Assembly (NCBI GenBank): GCA_021904315.1
Contig: CM038920.1
Coordinates: 10,726,001 to 10,790,000, forward strand
From: Sphagnum magellanicum
Lineage: Eukaryota; Streptophyta; Sphagnopsida; Sphagnales; Sphagnaceae
Length of the DNA: 64,000 nt
Reading direction: 5' to 3'
Part shown: positions 23,463 to 34,659 of the stretch, one piece after another
Numbering within the stretch: position 1 is the first letter of the stretch
Layout: every line of letters begins with the position of its first letter
Notes under the pieces: model-generated
What the model was told of the DNA's origin: nothing
Database searches by the model: none
Seen by the model: only the letters and a program-made list of their open reading frames with translations
Position numbers and translations under genes: made by a program

Positions 23463-24234
23463 TGTGATAATACACAACACTAGCTACAAAATTATAACAC
23501 AACATATGATTTGAAAAATAGTGTGTCGTTGGGAATCACTCGCAACATACAAATAACCCATGGAGGTCAAACGAACATTTAATGAAGGTCGAACGAAGGT
23601 TAGATGGAAGTCAAACAGATGTCAAATGGAAAGGTAGGACGACATAACGGTAGGACATAGGACAAGATGTTGGAGAGATAACGAAAGTCGAACGGACATT
23701 AGATGGAAGTTCAACGAAAGCCTAACAAAAGTCGAACGAATGTTAGACAAAAGTCCAACCAAAGTCAAATGGACGTCGAGTGGAAATCCGATGAAAATCC
23801 GACAAATGTTGAAGGGATTGAGGTCGGCCGCCATTCCTACGATGGCAACACTATAACTATGGCGACACTATGACGCTACCGCTTGCGACATTGCAACGAT
23901 GGCGATGTCATGTGGTCACACCGCATCAATGGTGACGTCGCGTGGTCACGCTGCAACGATGGCGCCACAACGTCGCTGCGCTGCTACATTGTCGCATTGT
24001 AGTGATGGCGACGTTATGTCGCCATGCTGTTGCATTGCCACACTATAACGATGACGACGCTACATTTTTTTGAAAAACAAATCAACAAAAAAGTAATTAT
24101 TTTTGGTCAATGTAACTAGATTTCTATTCTTGGCTATTATAGATCACCAAACTATAAAAGAGTCTTTTTAAATAAGTTTTAGGAAAAGGTTGCCGGTTTC
24201 TCTTAAATCACTCTTGGGATGCTAGTTGGTGTCA
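23463..24234 (-). repeat. Probable 5' LTR of the retroelement
   Basis: On the - strand it begins TGACACCAACTAGCATCC and ends GTGTATTATCACA, giving TG...CA ends about 25 bases upstream of the gag start. A TATA-like CTCTTTTATAG near 24150-24160 (read on -) would fit the LTR promoter. Its centre is occupied by two minisatellite blocks. No clear tRNA primer-binding site follows: the first TGG-containing word after the LTR (TGGGGCATGGGACAAC) was not recognised as complementary to a known tRNA 3' end. No matching 3' LTR was seen. Confidence 0.55.
23575..24062. repeat. Two adjacent minisatellites inside the LTR
   Basis: From 23575 to about 23815 the sequence repeats words like AAAGTCGAACGAA and GTTAGATGGAAGTC with a period near 12-25. 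From about 23828 to 24062 it switches to a GC- and CpG-rich unit around GCAACGATGGCGACGTC with TCGC and GTCACGCTGC variants. Copies are imperfect. Confidence 0.75.
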
Positions 24235-24239
24235 CTACA

Positions 24240-27200
24240 ATAAAAAAATGAAAAAAAAACCACTAGTCAACACATGTTATTCTTTCACATCAAAGGAAAT
24301 GTTGAAATTTAAGACATCTAGGACAATTTGCAATCATGATGTGTAAGTAAACACTTCAATTATAATTAAATATTCATGTTTCAAAACATTAATAATGTAT
24401 TATTATGTGCCATTAAACTTAAAATGTAGTTGATGAATGAAAATGTGAAACACAAATGCATTTGAATGTGAATCATACACTTTTAAATAACAACATGCAC
24501 AAAAGAACCTCAAGGTTTTCAAACCCATAGTGTGATACATAGTGATAGTAAGTTGAAAGCCATGTGATTTAACCAAAGTATTAAATAATTGAGTAATGTA
24601 GATTTTGAAATCAAAAGTCAAACTTTAAATATGTTTTAAATACACAAAAATGAATGAAAAAATTATATATATATATATATAGTAAATTATTGTGATTCAT
24701 TTGCACATCGCAATTTGCATCCAATTTGCAAGCATTGGTCTATAATTCAAATTAGACCACTTCTTTTTCTTCTACCCTTTTTCACTACCTTTTTTGTTTC
24801 TTTTTTTCCTTCTTGCAATTTTTTTTTTGACAACAATTCATTCATTCTTCCATCATTTAATTCAATTAACAACACACATGAAAAGAAAGTTGCAAACCTT
24901 ACAACATATTCATGTGATGTGAAAAACACACATGATTTAATAGATTCATAATATTTTCAAGGTTGCTCAAATGCATTTGATTAATGTAAATACAAAGGAA
25001 GCTTCAACACATGTCAATTAATGAATTTTGAATATTTCAAAAAACAATGTATTCTCCTTCACAAAAAATTGTTTTTGTGAAATTACAACATTTATTATGT
25101 AGATAAAATAATAAGTGTCAAAGATGTCAAGATACTATGTTAATAAATAAAATGTAAATATAAAAATGACATCCCTATCCAATAAATTATACAATAAATA
25201 AGATGGAGTTTTTTTTTAGTAGGTCATATTTGCATAATGGACAAGGATCACCAAAAGAATTTGAAAAAACATGCAAACCATTTGATCTCATAAAATTATG
25301 CTTGTTTTATGGCAACATTTTCATGTTCTATTTTTTTTTACAAGTTCCATAACAAATATAAAGGTTTCCATAATATATTTTAAATTTATATAATAAGAAA
25401 TCGATAATTTTTATATTGTAAGTTTATTAAGATTTTATCATCAAGCAATGACATTTGTGATGAAGACAATGTTGTTCATTTGCCCATATAATTAATAATG
25501 TTCCAAATTGAATTTTTAATTAATGAGAATTTAAAAACTAGAAAAAAAATCACAAATTTAATCCATCATAAATACATAGGAGCATCATTTTTATACAACA
25601 AAAGATTCATGCAAAAGTCTAAGTTCTATATATTTATGATAGGAAAATGTGGGGTGCCCAACATGCCATTAATATCCCAATAGATTATTAGTAACCATTG
25701 ATTTGTCACAAGACATGCACAAAGTTATTTCATTTATTTATTCATATTATGTATGCAATCTTATAACGATGATCAAGTGGCATTTTGCATATATTATAGA
25801 TTTTTGTAAATATTCATAAATCCTTATTCAATTTTATTAAAGATTGATTTTATGAGACAACAAAATGTCAAATGTGAATTTCAAAGATGATATTATTTGC
25901 AAATATATTTATGAACAGTCAGTATTTGATCACTTTTCTTTTGTGTTAAATTGCATCTTCAAGTTATTTCAATCTTTTGCTTCATCTTGTTTAAATAATT
26001 TGACAAATATTTAGGTTTCTTTCCCTTTTGAACGACAAGTACCCAAGTCACTTAGGATCATGTTTGTAAATGTATAAATGGTTTGTTATCATATGGCTTA
26101 TGCTATATAATAATGATGTGATGCATAAATTTTAATCAAATTATCAAAACACAAATCCAAATTATTTTTTAGCTAAAAATAAATTCATAGGAAGAACATT
26201 GAGGAAAATATTACATCCTCCCTTTTCTGGTTCATTAAAAAAATTAATTATTTATTTTCACATAATGCACACATAATGAGGTGAATGTCACTTGTTATGT
26301 AACATCTTAAGTGAATGCAAACCACAATGAAGGAGAAGAAAAGTGCATGCCCAAACATTAAAAAATTCATGACAAAAATGTTCCATTAAAAACCACAATT
26401 TATGTGAGAATAAAAAAAATTTACATAATTTTCATACTTAAATTCTATGGTTAGCCTTCATTCTTGTTTTGTGTTTGAAACACATAAGTTTCATTGGATT
26501 ATTATCAAATTCATAATGTGCTTTCACATTTGCTCCCTCTTGCCCATTGTGCATCATGGTTGTTTTCCACATTCTAAATACAAAGACATTTTTTCATTTT
26601 CATTGTTTGCATTAACATTTGTTTCTTTGTTAATAATATCTTTAAATAACGCCAACATATCCACATGAAACCTAATTAGACAACACATATTCATATGTCA
26701 ATGATATGTCATGTTGATATAAATAAACTTCTACCAAAAAATAATAATGATACAAAACAAAGTATAACATGTAATAAATTTTATTTATTTGCACCAAAAC
26801 AAGGGAAATAAAATAATTCTCCATATTTTTTTGAAGTGTGGGACACAAATCATTCTTATATGAAGCTAAGACATGAAACACAAAAATTACAAAAGACATA
26901 GTTCCATGCCATTTCATTTAACAAAAATGTAAAATGGTTCACATCCAAAATTGTTGTAGTGATGAGTACTAATGAACCCTATACCTAGTTCACATAAACC
27001 AATTCCAATTATTATCGTCATTGGGATTTGGTTCAGCACTTATGTGTTGAAATTTTATTTTATTTTTCAAATTAAATTTAGTATGAGATTTTTGATTTTG
27101 TTGAAATAAAAAATTTGCTAATGATGATGGATGATTGCACTTAATGTTCATGAAAAGATCTCATTAAAAGAGAAGTATTGTATGATTTGTTGGTTAATTT

Positions 27201-28030
27201 CATTGTAAAAAATACAATTGTTGATTGTGAGTAGCAACTTTGTATCCAACAACTTAAGTCAGTCATAGTAAATATTAGAGTTGTTGCTAAGAATAAGTAA
27301 GCAAGTGTGAATAAATCATCTACCTATTAAATATTGAGTAATGAATTTTTAAAAAAAAAACTTTTAGTACAACATACTCAATTACAAAATTTCAACATTG
27401 ATGAACAAGTAATTTTCCTTAACTTTCGACATTTCAAGAAGATTTTTTAATAAAAAAATTGACATTTTGAAAGTAATATAATTACTACTGAACCTGGAAA
27501 GGTACCTTTCTATGGTAATCTAAATATGGATGATTATACAGAAGCTATGTACTTGAAAGAAAATATATAATAAATGTGTTAAAAATATGTTAACCCATTG
27601 AAACTGTGCACGGGCCTCATATATATAATATAGGTGATACGGTTATTTTCAGTGTTACGTTCCAAAAAGTGGGCATCTGGAAAATTAATTTTTACCAATT
27701 GTGGTTTCTTTTTTCTTTTTCACTTAAACAATTTCAAACTCTTCAACAATGGTTCCTTCAAATGTTAAAAACCCATTGTCACATTTCAAATGCTGAGCTA
27801 AAAATGAGGTTCCTCAAAATTATTTGAGCCTTTGACCGTGTAGTCTATAGGATTAAACCTTTTTGAAAAAAAAATGAGCTTTCCTCATTTACAAGATTAT
27901 GCTACGCTGGAAGAGAGGTGTGAATTAAAAAAAATTATTGTAAAGTATTATGTTATATTAGCCAACGTGTGAGATAGGGCAATAACAATTTTTGAAAGAA
28001 TATTTCAGTAAATTAAAGGTATTTACACTT
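24240..28030. other. AT-rich intergenic DNA, nothing recognised
   Basis: Very low GC with many poly-T and poly-A runs and a short (AT)n at about 24664-24682. Only short frames without recognisable products occur. No structural RNA or element end was found. Confidence 0.6.
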
Positions 28031-29185
28031 TGAAAACTTTCCAATCTTGGAAAAGGTAAGATAATACAAGCTTTTCAAACTCATCAATCCAAGTAAAAGT
28101 AAAGTTAGATGATGAACATTTAACCTTCAATGTAAAAGTTGAGGTATATATGCACAATCTACAATATATTTATCACATATATATGGGTCACAATGTGAAA
28201 ATTTCACTCCAAAAATTTGAAACATTGTGACTCATGGATATGTGATGAATTGCCTTGGCCAGCCCATCAAATCCATAAAGAGCCTCAATGAGGTTCCTTA
28301 CCCAATACATAGAATATTGGGAATTTATTTTCCCATGCAAGTGTGATCATCTTAAATTGCAAAATAAAAACCTTACACATCTTACATGCACAATAATCTG
28401 TAAGGTCTCTATGTTTTGAAATCTTTCCAATCTTGGAAATGGTAAGATAATACAAGCTTTTCACACCCATCAATCTGAGTAATAGTAAAGTTAGATGATG
28501 AACATTTAACCTATTCATAACATAAAAGTTGAGATGAGTATAAAGAGTTTAAAACATTTTTGTCACATATATAAGTCACAATGCAAAAACTTCAAACCAA
28601 AAAATCAAAACATTGTGACTTGTGAATGTGTGATAAATCACCTTGGCCAGGTCCTCAAATTCAGAAAGAGCCTCAATGTCGTTCCTTACCGTACACATAA
28701 AGTATTGAGAATTTCTTTTCCCATGCAAAGGCGAGTGTCATAAATTGCAGAATCAAGACCTTACAGGTTTTCCATGCAAGACAATCTGTAAGGTCACTAT
28801 GTTTTGGAATCTTTCTAATCTTCAAAAAGGTAATATAATACAAGCTTTTTCAAACCCATCAATCTGATTAAAAGTAAAGCTACATGATGAACATTTAACC
28901 TATTCATAATGTACAAGTTGAGGTGAACATACACAGTTTATAACATAATTATAGATGAATCACAATGTGAAAATTCACACCAAAAGATCGAAACATCTTG
29001 ACTCATGTATATGTGGTAAATCATCTTTCTCAGGCCCTCAAATCCAAAAAGGGCCTCAATGGGGTTCCTTACCCTATACATAAAGAATTGGGAATTTCTT
29101 TTCCCATGCATATGCGAGCACCCTAAACTGCAAAATCAAGAGCTTACGGGTTTTCCATGCAAGACAATCTTTCAGTGGATTTCCC
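28031..29185. repeat. Tandem triplication, unit about 387 bp
   Basis: Three direct copies start at 28031, 28417 and 28805 with TGAAAACTTTCCAATC, TGAAATCTTTCCAATC and TGGAATCTTTCTAATC (offsets 386 and 388). Each copy then has AATACAAGCTTTT, AGATGATGAACATTTAACC, a GTCACAATG...CATTGTGACT inverted pair, TCAATG.GGTTCCTTACC and TTTTCCCATGCA. Copies differ by perhaps 15-20 percent by eye. Non-coding. Confidence 0.92.
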
Positions 29186-29464
29186 TGTAGGACAACTATG
29201 CAAGCACTTTTTTTTTTTGCTTCAATGGGTCAAAAGTTGTCAAACTTGTCGATATGCAAGGGAAAGATAGAAAACTCTAAAAAAATCAAATTCATTTTCT
29301 TTATGCAAGGGGAAAGGTTTAGGGTTTAAGGGAAAAACCCAATAAAGAAAAAAGAAAAATGAGGAAGTACGAGGCTCCAATATAAATGTTTGAGACTTCA
29401 ACACATTTGGTTTGGATCTAGTTATATTGCACTAACATATGTGAAAGTCACGAATAATCTCCTC

Positions 29465-29554
29465 TCCACACAGCATTGCTAAAAGAAGAAGAGCTTTCCA
29501 TGACATATGTGAAAGTCATGGAAAGCTTTTCTTCTTTTAGCAATGCAGTGTGGA
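29465..29554. repeat. Near-perfect 40-bp inverted repeat with 10-base loop
   Basis: The left arm 29465-29504 contains GCTAAAAGAAGAAGAGCTTT and the right arm 29515-29554 is its reverse complement with two mismatches. The loop is ATATGTGAAA. The word ACATATGTGAAAGTCA occurs both about 66 bases upstream (near 29437) and across the loop, which points to origin by local template switching. It could alternatively be a microRNA-like precursor. Confidence 0.9.
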
Positions 29555-29839
29555 CTTCACACCCCCCATCCGCACTTGAACCCACCATTCCCAAATTGAA
29601 AAAGAAGGCTTTCCATTGGCATAATATTTATCTTTCAAACCTTTCATCTTCAATAGAGATATCCATAAAGTGACTCTAACTGGGAACCTTCAAAGCCAGT
29701 TTGGCCAAAACTGGTGCTGCGATTTGAGATGGGACGCCAGATTTGAACTATTAAAAGATAGGGGACCAAACTGAAAAAACTTTCTAAACTTGAATGCAAA
29801 ATAATTTGGGACGAATCCATGTTTGCAGTTTCACCTTGT

Positions 29840-30375
29840 GTGAAGACCAACCTAAGTAGGTAGCCCGCCTCGGCGGGTTGATACTTTAGGTAGGTGGGTA
29901 CATATGTGGATAGGTAGTTAGTATATGGAAACATGTAAGTAGCCTAAGTAGGTAGGTAGCCTAAGTGGATAGGCAACCTAAGCAAGTGGGTAAATGGGTG
30001 GTACATAACCAAGGCAATTGGATAAGTAAGTGGGTAGGTAGGTAGCTTAGTTAGGTAGGTTGTTAACATGGGTAGTTAGATATGTAATTTAGGTAGGTAT
30101 AATAAGTAAGTGAATAGGTAGTCTGAGGTAAGTAAGTAGGTTCACTAAATAGGTGAATAAGTAGTTTATTTACATGGGTAATTTAGGTAGTTTAGGTGGT
30201 TATGTAGGTTGGTAACCTAGGTAGTTGGATAGGTATATTAAGTAAGTATTAAATAGTTTGGATGAATTGGTAATTAAACAAGGTAGGTAGGTGGTAAATA
30301 GGTAGTCTTGGTGGGTAAGCAGGTTGATAACCCAGGTAATCGGATAGGTAGCCTTGGTAGGTATGCAGAAAGGTT
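29840..30375. repeat. Degenerate TAGG tetranucleotide array
   Basis: Long run of imperfect GTAGGTAGG and AAGTAAGTGG words mixed with GTAGCCTAAG-type words. It is similar in kind to the CTAC arrays at 51.1-51.7 kb read on the opposite strand. No coding signal. Confidence 0.8.
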
Positions 30376-30499
30376 TAAAGGGTACTATGAAGAAGGTATG
30401 CAGAAATTGTTTAAAGGGTGGACGGACTTCTCGCAAGTCCACTAGAATGTAAGGTTGGTTGGTAGAATGTAGTAGGGATACCAAACTTTAGCGGGCTTA

Positions 30500-30678
30500 T
30501 GCATCACAAGGTCTCTTAGTCTCTCTACCCATGAAGGGCAGATAGAGCCAGCCAACAAACAAACAAAGGACATAAGAAGGTTCATAACAGGTGCATCACA
30601 AGGTCTCTTTAGTCTCTCTACCCATGAAGGACAGATAGAGCCAACAAACAAACTAAGGACATAAGAAGGTTCATAACG
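30500..30678. repeat. Tandem duplication, unit 92 bp
   Basis: Two direct copies start at 30500 and 30592 with TGCATCACAAGGTCTCT. Both go on through CTCTCTACCCATGAAGG, CAGATAGAGCCA and GGACATAAGAAGGTTCATAAC. They differ only by a few substitutions and short indels, so the duplication is recent compared with most repeats here. It lies about 0.3-0.5 kb upstream of the GH17 leader. Confidence 0.92.
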
Positions 30679-30805
30679 GATGGAAAACTAACGGTTCTGA
30701 GTCACGGGCTAACTTCATCAGGACGAGTAAACTCGTAGTTAGGATTGTCGAGAGAACGTGCTGGGAACGTGTTGGGAAATTACCTACAACCGACCAATTC
30801 ACAGT

Positions 30806-30842
30806 AGCCTAGTGAGTGAGTGAGTCAGTGAGTGAGTCACTA
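30806..30842. repeat. Short GTGA microsatellite
   Basis: GTGAGTGAGTGAGTCAGTGA followed by GTGAGTCACT, an interrupted tetranucleotide run in the upstream region of the GH17 gene. Confidence 0.8.
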
Positions 30843-30951
30843 GAACTGCGTCTAGGTATTGCCAAGAAAGAACCTGACCAATTCTTTGGCCACCTAAACT
30901 ATATTACTCGGCGTCTTCCGATAGGCCAACCATTTGGGACTCCACGAAAAG

Positions 30952-30957
30952 CACGTG
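30952..30957 (+). promoter_or_regulatory. G-box CACGTG upstream of the GH17 gene
   Basis: CACGTG palindrome in a stretch less AT-rich than the flanks, close to the probable transcription start. G-boxes are bound by bZIP and bHLH factors in plants; use here is inferred from position only. Confidence 0.35.
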
Positions 30958-30999
30958 TGAACGCAGCCTCAATGTAGCTCTCGTTCACACTGTAGAAGG

Positions 31000-31907
31000 T
31001 TTTGAACCTGTTTCGCTGTGTTGTGCTAGAGAGTCACTTTTGTTTTTTTCTTTCTTTCTTTGCGAAGAACAGGCCACTGTGCGCGTCCTCTTCTTCTTCT
31101 TCTTCACACCTTTTCTTGGGCCCCAAAATTTTGTGCAAACAGTTGTTGTTGTATTTTTTTTCTCCCATTTGGTTTTGTCTTTTTAGCTGCCAACTGTTTA
31201 GTGATAGATCTCAATTTATCAATCGGAAAACATTCAGTCAATGTTTTCAGGGTCTTTCCTTTTCTTTTTTCCCCCCCCACCTTTCCGAAGCTGCTTTGCT
31301 TTCTTGAGCATGGTCTTCTTGCTCGTACAACAAGTCGTTGTTGTCGTTCTTGTTCTTGTTCCCTTTTGAAAATTGCTCCTTTGTTTCTTCATGAGTGTAT
31401 AGTAGCTCTTCTTCATCGATTCCTACACAGTGAGAGAGTGAGTGAAATGGGTTTTTCTGTACTCGAATTTTGCTTATTAGGTAGGCGCAATCTACCCACT
31501 TGAATTGTGTGTTACACTCTGTTCTGTTTGGAGTCTGTGAGCTGCAGAAAGGTTTATCAATTGCTGATCATTCTTTTGCCAAAAGCATCCAAGATCGATT
31601 TGAGATTTTAATTTTATTTATTTATTTCTTGCGTCTTTTCTCTTTTTTTGGAGATTTGGGTTGAAGCAACTGTTTCCAATTGTTTTCTGATTGCTTCAGA
31701 ACTCCCACTGAGGTTTTGGCTCTGAGGATTTAGTTTATGGGTTTGGTCGTTCAATACTCTTCAAAAAGGAGCATCATCTGAGCCTACTGCAGCGGGTCAC
31801 AAACCTGCTGTGAGCTTCTGCAACAGGTACCTATTCGAACCAAATTAAGAATGATCCTGTCTTATGTGCAAGCCGGAGGAGGAGGATCACAACGGAAGGA
31901 GAAGAAG
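31000..31907 (+). promoter_or_regulatory. Probable 5' leader of the GH17 gene
   Basis: Pyrimidine-rich tracts (TTCTTCTTCTTC, CTTTCTTTC and long T runs) typical of plant leaders fill this stretch. Several upstream ATGs open frames of 60-150 codons that overlap one another (for example + 31060-31503) and do not join the GH17 frame. A splice acceptor-like TTGCTTCAG near 31690-31698 and a donor-like CAG/GTACCT near 31827 hint at an intron in the leader, which the sequence alone cannot settle. Confidence 0.45.
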
Positions 31908-32205
31908 ATGGGTGTTGAGAGGAGGGTCGGATCATTTTGTTCCGAGAAGGAGGAGGCGTGGAATTGCGGAGTGCTGCGCGGAACCCTATTGTTCTTGATT
32001 TTGTTTTGCATGTGTTGCTCGCCGTCAAGCTGCGACTATGCTCCAGGTGCGAAGAAAGAAATATACCCAATCTTCCAATATCTCTACACCACTCGATGCA
32101 GCAATTTTTTTCTCAGACTGCGTCCATAATTGAGCCCAATTCCTGCAATGGGTTTGGACCAAATCTTAGCTTTTCTGCAACATCGGCAAACCAAGTGTGG
32201 TCTGA

Positions 32206-32241
<36 letters not shown>

Positions 32242-33504
32242 ACAGAGGCGCATACAATTGGGATCAACTATGGGCAAGTTGCGGACAATCTTCCTGCCCC
32301 AGCTGTTGCTGTGTCACTCATCAAAAGCCTGGGAATCGGGAGAGTGCGGATCTATGACTCTGATGCTGCCACCCTAACTGCTCTGGGGAATTCTGGCCTA
32401 CAAGTCACAATTGGGATGGGAAACGATGTCATTCCATCGCTTGCAGCTAGTGCAGTAGCAGCTGATCAATGGATTCTAGCAAACGTGGTTGCATATCTTC
32501 CTGGAACAAACATCACAGTGATTCTGGTTGGAAATGAGCTTTTCACAGATTACACACTTACAGCTGTGTGGACACAACTGGTTCCAGCTATGCAAAACCT
32601 TCAAGCCAGTTTGGTGAACCGGGGTCTTTCATCAACGATCAAGATTTCAACAGCTATTGAGAATAATATCCTTTCATGGTCTTCTCCACCCTCGAATGGC
32701 TCATTCCGAGCAGATATTGCGGTTCCTGTCATCACACCCCTGCTTCAGTTTCTGAATGACACAGGATCTTATCTGTATGTGAATGCGTACCCATACTTTG
32801 GTTGGGTTGACGACCCTGGGTACATTCCATTGGATTACGCACTCTTCACTCTAACCACTCCCTTTATTCAAGACGGTCCATACAATTACTTTTACTTGCT
32901 AGATGCACAGCTTGATGCTCTTGCATCAGCCATGGAGCGTATTGGGTTTGACTATGTGCGGCTTGCAGTTAGCGAATGTGGATGGCCAACACTGGGGACC
33001 ATAGGAGCCAATGTAAGTGATGCACAAACCTTCAACCAGAATTTGGTTGACTACATACTCAGTAATCCTACCGTGGGTACTCCTCGAAGACCCCAAGTTT
33101 TCATACCCACTTACATCTTTGCTCTATTCAATGAGGACTTGAAACCTGGAGGTGTTGCTGAACAGAATTGGGGGATTTTGTATGCCAATGGCTCTCAGAA
33201 GTACCCACTTGATTTGACAGCAGATGTGCCTTGGGAAAGCCCTGCCCCATTAGTTTCTCCTCCCACAAGTGCTCCATTGGGGTTACCACCAACATCTCAA
33301 GCTCCATCATCAGGTTTTACAGCAGCTTCTCGCTTGCCTCTGTCACCAGGCTCTCCCCCAATTTCTGGCCTTGCTCCTCCAAGTGAAAGCCCCATTTCTT
33401 CCATTCCTGGGGGTGCAGAACTTTGCCGAGCTACTAGATCAACTTTACTACTTCCTTTTGCCCTTTCCCTTCTAGCTGCAACTTTGTTTTATTTTCAGCA
33501 GTAA
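31908..33504 (+). CDS. Glucan endo-1,3-beta-glucosidase (GH17), GPI-anchored type, two exons
   Basis: Hydrolyses internal bonds of 1,3-beta-glucan (callose), probably at the cell surface. Exon 1 is 31908-32046 and exon 2 is 32246-33504. The 199-bp GT-AG intron splits codon 47 (G|AG), giving 465 residues. ATG 31908 was chosen for its context (AAGATGG); an in-frame ATG at 31851 would add 19 residues. A hydrophobic segment (about 26-38) acts as signal peptide, and the mature domain starts near HTIGINYGQ. The likely proton donor is Glu144 in VGNELFTD and the nucleophile Glu290 in SECGWPT. After residue about 390 comes a Pro/Ser-rich linker and a hydrophobic tail (LLLPFALSLLAATLFYF) with no X8/CBM43 module. 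That layout matches GPI-anchored GH17 enzymes, some of which act on callose at plasmodesmata. No disruption seen. Confidence 0.94.
32207..32238. repeat. (TG)16 microsatellite at the GH17 splice acceptor
   Basis: Sixteen TG units end seven bases before exon 2 and occupy the place of the usual pyrimidine tract; the intron closes with TACACAG. Slippage would change the 3' splice-site context. It also creates a false in-frame run of Cys-Val codons in unspliced frames. Confidence 0.95.
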
Positions 33505-34659
33505 TTCAATGTTTCCAACCCCAGATGATAGATCCCCTTTTGCTTTGGGATTTATTTTTTCAAATAATTGTAGGAATTTATGCAGACTCATGATCGCTGG
33601 TGGCAATGGCCACCTCTGTTAACACACACAATTTTGAGGATTCCTTGATGAATAGACCACAATGATGGACAAAAACATCTATCAGGCACCATTTTCATGT
33701 GGACCACCTATTGATTCACAAGTCAGCACAGTGTCAAATGTCATCAAGTCTTGAGCAGAGCTTCAATCAACATGGTTATGCACAAATTCCATGTGCTTTT
33801 GCCAAGTTGTCAAGGATCTTGATTTTAGAATCAGCGATGTTCTCAGGTACAGAATTGTAGGATTCTGGATTGAAGGCAGTCACAGTGTCATCATTTTCAG
33901 TTCTTGGGTATGGCATTGGAGGATTCTGGATTACATGATATTAAGCTCTTGGGTTTAGCATTTAGGATTTGCAAGCTCAAACTCAAATTTAGTCTTTAGC
34001 CCAAATTTCTTTATGAGTGATTTTACCCCCTCACCTTGTGCCAGAGCCAGTTAGTAGTACACCACTGTTAAGGACCATTTGCTGCAAGCGTGCAATTAAG
34101 GTAAAGTGAAGGAAATCATCCTACCCTCTACCATTCTCCTTCACTCCTGGGATCCCTTTGTCACACAGCACTGGGTTTTCCTATTTCCATGAAACTGTCT
34201 TTATTCTGTTCCATAGCATTCTTGTTTAACAGCTCTGTTTCAGCTTGATGTTTTGCTGAAGGTATTTTTTTTTTCTCGATGTGTTGAAAACACTGCACCA
34301 TTGGGTAGTGATGTTGGGTTTTCTCAGTTACTGCCCTTCTGGTTTGTACTCTCCAAGAGTTTCAGGCGTCACCAAGCTTGGTCACATTCAGCTCTCTGAC
34401 ATCCTATTTACAAAATTTCAATCCTAGAGGCTTCTGATCAGGTACCTGTATCAAGGCACACAAATGAGCTAATGTATAACAATAATAGAACTAATGAAGA
34501 AGGTAGTAATTGTATTTTTTCATCTGACCATTGTGGTATGTATACACTAGGTACACACGCACTTGCCTTGATCTCCACCAGCAGCACAAAAATGGCCTGT
34601 ACACAGTCGGTACTTTGCATAAAGCAATGCCTGTAAAGAGTGTGAACTTAAGTCTTGAC
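33505..34659. other. GH17 3' flank and unassigned DNA
   Basis: Should contain the 3' untranslated part of the glucanase transcript. AT-rich words such as TCAAATAATTG near 33560 could serve in polyadenylation, but no single signal stands out. The rest has no recognisable coding content. Confidence 0.45.

Larger units (their letters stand above)
14476..24234 (-). mobile_element. Decayed Ty3/gypsy-type retroelement with C5-methyltransferase and PHD finger
   Basis: The domain order on the - strand is LTR (24234-23463), gag (from ATG at 23437), protease, cytosine-5 DNA methyltransferase, RT, RNase H, integrase and PHD finger (ending near 14785). RT-RNase H before integrase is the Ty3/gypsy order. 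Extra domains lie between protease and RT (methyltransferase) and after integrase (PHD). Every domain has stops or lost key residues, and a foreign solo LTR interrupts it at 16204-17186. A convincing 3' LTR was not found: only eight bases match the LTR start at 14475, so the 3' end is either truncated or too diverged to recognise. ctaca follows the 5' LTR at 24235-24239 as a possible target duplication, without a matching partner. Confidence 0.88.

Noticed and set aside
28031-29185. CRISPR-like or centromeric satellite array
   Set aside because: Units of about 387 bp with only three copies and no spacer structure; a plain tandem triplication explains it.
29840-30375. Telomere-like repeat
   Set aside because: The unit is TAGG/TAAG, not TTTAGGG; a degenerate tetranucleotide array fits better.
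31060-31503. 147-codon + frame upstream of the GH17 gene
   Set aside because: Pyrimidine-rich leader sequence translated as Leu/Ser/Phe/Cys; overlaps other frames and lacks any motif.
32206-32245. In-frame Cys-Val start of the GH17 open frame (ATG 32206)
   Set aside because: The run is the (TG)16 repeat in the intron; splicing to exon 1 supplies a proper signal peptide and keeps phase.
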